Source: UBA1724 sp016302315 (GTDB lineage Bacteria; Verrucomicrobiota; Lentisphaeria; Oligosphaerales; Oligosphaeraceae). Taken from it: a stretch of DNA of 16,447 bases. The stretch is from positions 1 through 16,447 of the forward strand of contig JAEDNW010000043.1 in assembly GCA_016302315.1 (NCBI GenBank). The letters run 5' to 3'. A program made the translations under genes and the position numbers. This document shows, one piece after another, positions 13,250 to 16,447 of the stretch (within the stretch, counting starts at the first letter, position 1; each line of letters opens with the position of its first letter). The notes below the pieces were generated by a model. The model had not been told where the DNA came from. It ran no database searches and was given only the letters and a program-made list of their open reading frames with translations.

Positions 13250-14656
13250 ATGACTCCTTCCCCCTCCCTCTACCTGAGCACCCGAGGCGGCACCCGCCCC
13301 GTGGGATTCGCCGACGCCGTCATGATGGGACTGGCCACCGATGGCGGCCTCCTCCTTCCCTCCGCCTTCCCCAAGGTCACCCCGGAGCGCCTGGAGGCGT
13401 GGTCCCGCCTGACCTATCCCCAGCTGGCCCTGGAAGTCATGGCCCCCTTTGTGGGAGAGGACTTCACCCGGGAGGAGCTCCAGGCGCTGGTGGAGAAGAG
13501 CTACGCCACCTTCGACACCCCCGAAGTGGTGCCCATCTCCCCCCTGGGAGACAGCGGCCTCTTCCTGGCGGAACTCTACCACGGCCCCACCCTGGCCTTC
13601 AAGGATGTGGCCCTCCAGTTCCTGGGCAATCTCTTCCAGGCCATCCTGGCGAAGCGGGGCGGTTCCCTCAACATTCTGGGGGCCACCAGCGGCGACACGG
13701 GAAGCGCCGCCATCCACGGTGTCCGGGGCAAGAAGGGGATCCAGATTTTCATCATGTATCCCGAAGGCCGGGTCAGTCCCCTCCAGGAACGGCAGATGGC
13801 CACCGTGGACGATCCCAATGTGCACTGCATCGCCATCCAGGGCACCTTCGATGACGGCCAGCGGGTGCTGAAGGAGGTCTTCAACGACCTCCCCTTCAAG
13901 GAGGCGAAGCATCTGGGGGCCGTGAACTCCGTGAACTGGGCCCGGATCCTGGCCCAGGTGGTCTACTACTTCTGGGGAAGCTTCCAGGTGCGCCGCCAGA
14001 CCAGCAACCCCCAGGCCCTCCTCCAGGTCTGCGTCCCCACGGGCAACTTCGGCGACATCTTCGCGGGCTTTGTGGCCATGGCCATGGGCGCCCCCATCCG
14101 CCGCCTTCTTCTGGCCACCAACGAGAACGACATCCTCTCCCGCTTCTTCCACACGGGATGCTACAGCCGGGGCGAGGTCCATCCCACCCTCTCCCCCTCC
14201 ATGGACATCCAGGTGGCCAGCAATTTTGAACGCTATCTCTACTACCGCCTGGGCGAGGATCCCGCCCGGGTGAAGGCCGCCATGGAAGGCTTTGCCGCCG
14301 GCACCCCCATCCAGGTGGAAGGCACGGATCCCCGCTTCGCCGCAGGGCGGGGAGACACCGCCATGACCCTGGAAACCATCCGGAAATGCTGGGAACAGCA
14401 CCACGTCCTGCTGGATCCCCACGGCGCCGTGGGCGTGGCCGTGGCCCTGCAGAATCCCCTGCCCGACACGGTCACCCTCTGTCTGGAAACCGCCCATCCC
14501 GGAAAATTCCCCGGCGCCATCGCCCAGGCCCTGGAGGACGCCTCTCTGGCCACCCATCCCTCCCTGGAGCGCCTGAAGTCCCTCCCCCTCCGGAAATCCC
14601 TCCTTTCCCCCACCCGGGATGCCGTGGAGGAGTTCATGAACCAGCGCATTCCCTGA
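13250..14656 (+). CDS. thrC: Threonine synthase
   Basis: A 468-residue PLP enzyme that converts O-phosphohomoserine to threonine, the last step of threonine synthesis. It begins with the family-typical STRGG motif (10-14) and GLATDGGLLLP (27-37). The Schiff-base lysine is Lys118 in HGPTLAFKDVALQFLG (111-126). LGATSGDTGSAAI (143-155) and PTGNFGD near residue 263 form the phosphate-cofactor site. Length and motifs fit the longer threonine synthase class found in E. coli and yeast. It is transcribed divergently from the DJ-1 gene. rarA starts six bases after the stop, so the two are cotranscribed. No other threonine-pathway gene is in the window. Confidence 0.96.
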   Translation: MTPSPSLYLSTRGGTRPVGFADAVMMGLATDGGLLLPSAFPKVTPERLEAWSRLTYPQLALEVMAPFVGEDFTREELQALVEKSYATFDTPEVVPISPLGDSGLFLAELYHGPTLAFKDVALQFLGNLFQAILAKRGGSLNILGATSGDTGSAAIHGVRGKKGIQIFIMYPEGRVSPLQERQMATVDDPNVHCIAIQGTFDDGQRVLKEVFNDLPFKEAKHLGAVNSVNWARILAQVVYYFWGSFQVRRQTSNPQALLQVCVPTGNFGDIFAGFVAMAMGAPIRRLLLATNENDILSRFFHTGCYSRGEVHPTLSPSMDIQVASNFERYLYYRLGEDPARVKAAMEGFAAGTPIQVEGTDPRFAAGRGDTAMTLETIRKCWEQHHVLLDPHGAVGVAVALQNPLPDTVTLCLETAHPGKFPGAIAQALEDASLATHPSLERLKSLPLRKSLLSPTRDAVEEFMNQRIP

Positions 14657-14662
14657 TCGCCC

Positions 14663-16447
14663 ATGTCCATGACGCCGCCAGGGCTCTTTGAGCACGCACG
14701 GCAGGAGCGCCTGAAGAAGGAAGCGCCCCTGGCGGCCAGGATGCGCCCCCGCACCCTCCAGGAATACATCGGCCAAAACCATCTCCTGGCCCCGGGACGC
14801 CTTCTGCGACGCGCCATCCAGGCAGACCGCCTCTCCTCCTTGATCTTCTACGGCCCCCCAGGCACGGGAAAGACCACCCTGGCCAGCGTCATCGCCAACA
14901 CCACCCGTTCCGCCTTTGTCACCCTGAATGCGGTCATGGCGGGGCTGGCGGATCTGAAGGGGGTCACGGCGGAGGCCCAGAGAAAGCAGGGGGAATACGG
15001 ACAGCGCACCATTCTGTTTATTGACGAGGTGCACCGCTGGAACCGGGCCCAGCAGGATGCCCTGCTTCCCTGGGTGGAAAATGGCACCGTCATCCTCATC
15101 GGGGCCACCACCGAGAACCCCTATTTCACCGTGAACCGGGCCCTGGTCTCCCGCAGCCGGGTCTTCCAGCTGAAGCCCCTGGATGGGGAGGAGGTGCGCC
15201 AGGTGATGCGCCAGGCGCTGGAGGATCCGGAGCGGGGCTATGGCAAACTCTCCGTGGTGATGGAGCCGGAGGCTATGGAGCATCTGGCCAATGTGGCCAA
15301 CGGAGACGCCCGGGCGGCCCTCAATGCCCTGGAACTGGCCGTGGAGACCACTCCTCCGGGAGAGGACGGCGCCATCCATGTGACCCTGGCCGTGGCGGAG
15401 GAATCCATCCAGCGCCGGGCGGTCCTCTACGACCGGGAGGGCGACTGCCACTTCGACACCATCTCCGCCTTCATCAAGTCCATGCGGGGCTCGGACCCGG
15501 ACGCGGTCTTCTACTGGCTGGCCAAAATGGTATACGCCGGCGAAGACCCCCGCTTCATCTTCCGGCGGATGCTCATCTTCGCCTCCGAGGACATCGGCAT
15601 GGCGGATCCCCATGCCGTCCCCTTCGTCCAATCCTGCGCCGAGGCCTTCGACCGGGTGGGCCTCCCGGAAGGACATTTCCCCCTGGCCCACGCCGCCCTC
15701 TATTGCGCCACCGCCCCCAAGTCCAACTCGGTCCTGGGATTCTTCGACGCCCTGAAGCTGGTGGAGAAGGAGCGGGAAGGAGAAGTGCCCAATCATCTGC
15801 GGGACGCCAGCCGGGACCAAAAGGGGTTCGGCCACGGCGTGGGATACCGCTATCCCCATGAATACCGGGATCACTGGGTGGCCCAGCAATATCTCCCCAC
15901 CTCCCTCCAGGGACGGATCTTCTATCAGCCCGGAAACCTGGGCTACGAAAGCACCCTGGCCGACCAGATCCGCCGGCGCCGGGAACTCCAGCTGGCGGCC
16001 CTCCGGGAAAGAACCCAGTGCCCCCCCCAGGAAATCCTCACCTTCTCCCCGGTGGAAAAGCGTTCGGAACAGTGGCTGGCCCGCACCGTGGACTCCCTGG
16101 CCGGCTTCCTGGCCAGGCTCCGGCAGGAACTCTTCCAGCGACACCCCCTCCAGAGACACGAACGGGTGCTGGACCTCACCGCCGACTCGGGACTCCTGAC
16201 CTGGGAGGCCGTCCGCCGCACCCCGGAAGGAGGAGTCTGGGCCCTGGTCCGCACCCCGGAAGCCCGGCAGTTCCTCCTGGAGGAAGCCGCCAATCTTCCG
16301 GATCTCCGACGCCCCCAGGTCCTGGTGGGCACCCTGGAAGAGCTCCCCGACCTTCTCCAACGGCAGGGACAGGCCGATCTTCGCTTCGACCTTATCCTGG
16401 GACGCAACGCCCTGGGCAGGCTGCCCCGCCGCCGGGAGGCCCTCGCC
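14663..16447 (+). CDS. rarA: RarA/MgsA-family AAA+ ATPase fused to a methyltransferase-like domain (3' end off window)
   Basis: 595 codons without a stop, running off the right edge, so partial. Residues 1 to about 440 are RarA, an AAA+ ATPase that works at stalled replication forks: MRPRTLQEYIGQ (27-38), Walker A GPPGTGKTT (64-72), Walker B ILFIDEVHRWN (117-127), sensor 1 GATTENP (147-153) and arginine-finger region SRSRVF (163-168). The tetramerisation part has the typical RRMLIFASEDIGMADP (301-316) and YRYPHEY (395-401). Beyond it comes a linker, then VLDLTADSGLLTWEAVRR (502-519), a Rossmann-type SAM-binding motif whose usual GCGTG is replaced by TADSG, followed by FDLILGRNAL (575-584). 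I recall this RarA-plus-unknown-domain fusion (PRK13341) mainly from cyanobacteria. ATG codons at 14663 and 14669 are both possible starts; neither has a ribosome site. Confidence 0.9.
   Translation, partial: MSMTPPGLFEHARQERLKKEAPLAARMRPRTLQEYIGQNHLLAPGRLLRRAIQADRLSSLIFYGPPGTGKTTLASVIANTTRSAFVTLNAVMAGLADLKGVTAEAQRKQGEYGQRTILFIDEVHRWNRAQQDALLPWVENGTVILIGATTENPYFTVNRALVSRSRVFQLKPLDGEEVRQVMRQALEDPERGYGKLSVVMEPEAMEHLANVANGDARAALNALELAVETTPPGEDGAIHVTLAVAEESIQRRAVLYDREGDCHFDTISAFIKSMRGSDPDAVFYWLAKMVYAGEDPRFIFRRMLIFASEDIGMADPHAVPFVQSCAEAFDRVGLPEGHFPLAHAALYCATAPKSNSVLGFFDALKLVEKEREGEVPNHLRDASRDQKGFGHGVGYRYPHEYRDHWVAQQYLPTSLQGRIFYQPGNLGYESTLADQIRRRRELQLAALRERTQCPPQEILTFSPVEKRSEQWLARTVDSLAGFLARLRQELFQRHPLQRHERVLDLTADSGLLTWEAVRRTPEGGVWALVRTPEARQFLLEEAANLPDLRRPQVLVGTLEELPDLLQRQGQADLRFDLILGRNALGRLPRRREALA

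Noticed and set aside
13139..16360. A minus-strand open frame of 1073 codons antisense to thrC and rarA
   Set aside because: It mirrors two clear genes and has Gly/His/Gln-rich low-quality sequence. Strong G/C third-position bias removes TTA, CTA and TCA codons from the sense strand, which leaves the antisense frame without stops.

Overview
The window is a gene-dense, high-GC bacterial chromosome segment (well above 60% GC by eye) with no mobile elements, tRNA, rRNA or CRISPR array that I can recognise. ExbB, ExbD and TonB-like envelope proteins point to a diderm (Gram-negative-type) cell. RNase Y as the decay nuclease and the fused RarA architecture are unlike classical Proteobacteria. A large ABC-2 permease next to a roughly 550-residue membrane-anchored helical protein reminds me of the Verrucomicrobiota/Lentisphaerota/Kiritimatiellota group. 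That placement is inference, not proof.

Layout. A divergent promoter region at about 13047-13249 splits the window. To the right, on the plus strand, lie threonine synthase (thrC) and a RarA-family AAA+ ATPase that is open at the window edge. The RarA protein carries an extra C-terminal methyltransferase-like domain. To the left, everything is on the minus strand. In transcription order these genes are: a DJ-1/PfpI protein; an ABC-2 permease with a large soluble insert; a 549-residue membrane-anchored helical-repeat protein; ExbB-like, ExbD-like and TonB-like proteins; a small membrane protein with a zinc ribbon; rsmD; 5-formyltetrahydrofolate cyclo-ligase; and rny. After a 140-bp gap come an Lrp/AsnC regulator, a class I aminotransferase, trmB and an HD-domain phosphohydrolase. 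The left end (about 14-105) holds a compact set of nested palindromes that looks like a dispersed structured repeat.

Function. The left block joins an envelope module to RNA and one-carbon housekeeping genes (rsmD, cyclo-ligase, rny) through very short gaps and overlaps. The Lrp-aminotransferase pair is a familiar regulator-plus-target arrangement, overlapping by 26 bp. trmB and the HD gene share an ATGA overlap, as do rsmD and the cyclo-ligase gene.

Most interesting. The ExbB/ExbD pair has lost both membrane acidic residues regarded as central to proton-driven function. The ExbD Asp is Ile20 and the ExbB Glu in TM3 is Thr157, although both folds and a TonB-like partner remain. Together with an ABC-2 permease that has no ATPase gene beside it and the 549-residue anchored protein, this suggests an envelope complex that does not work as a standard TonB motor. 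A second pattern is that several genes of this module start after C/T-rich leaders without Shine-Dalgarno sequences, while the downstream Lrp-to-HD block has clear AGGAGG-type sites.
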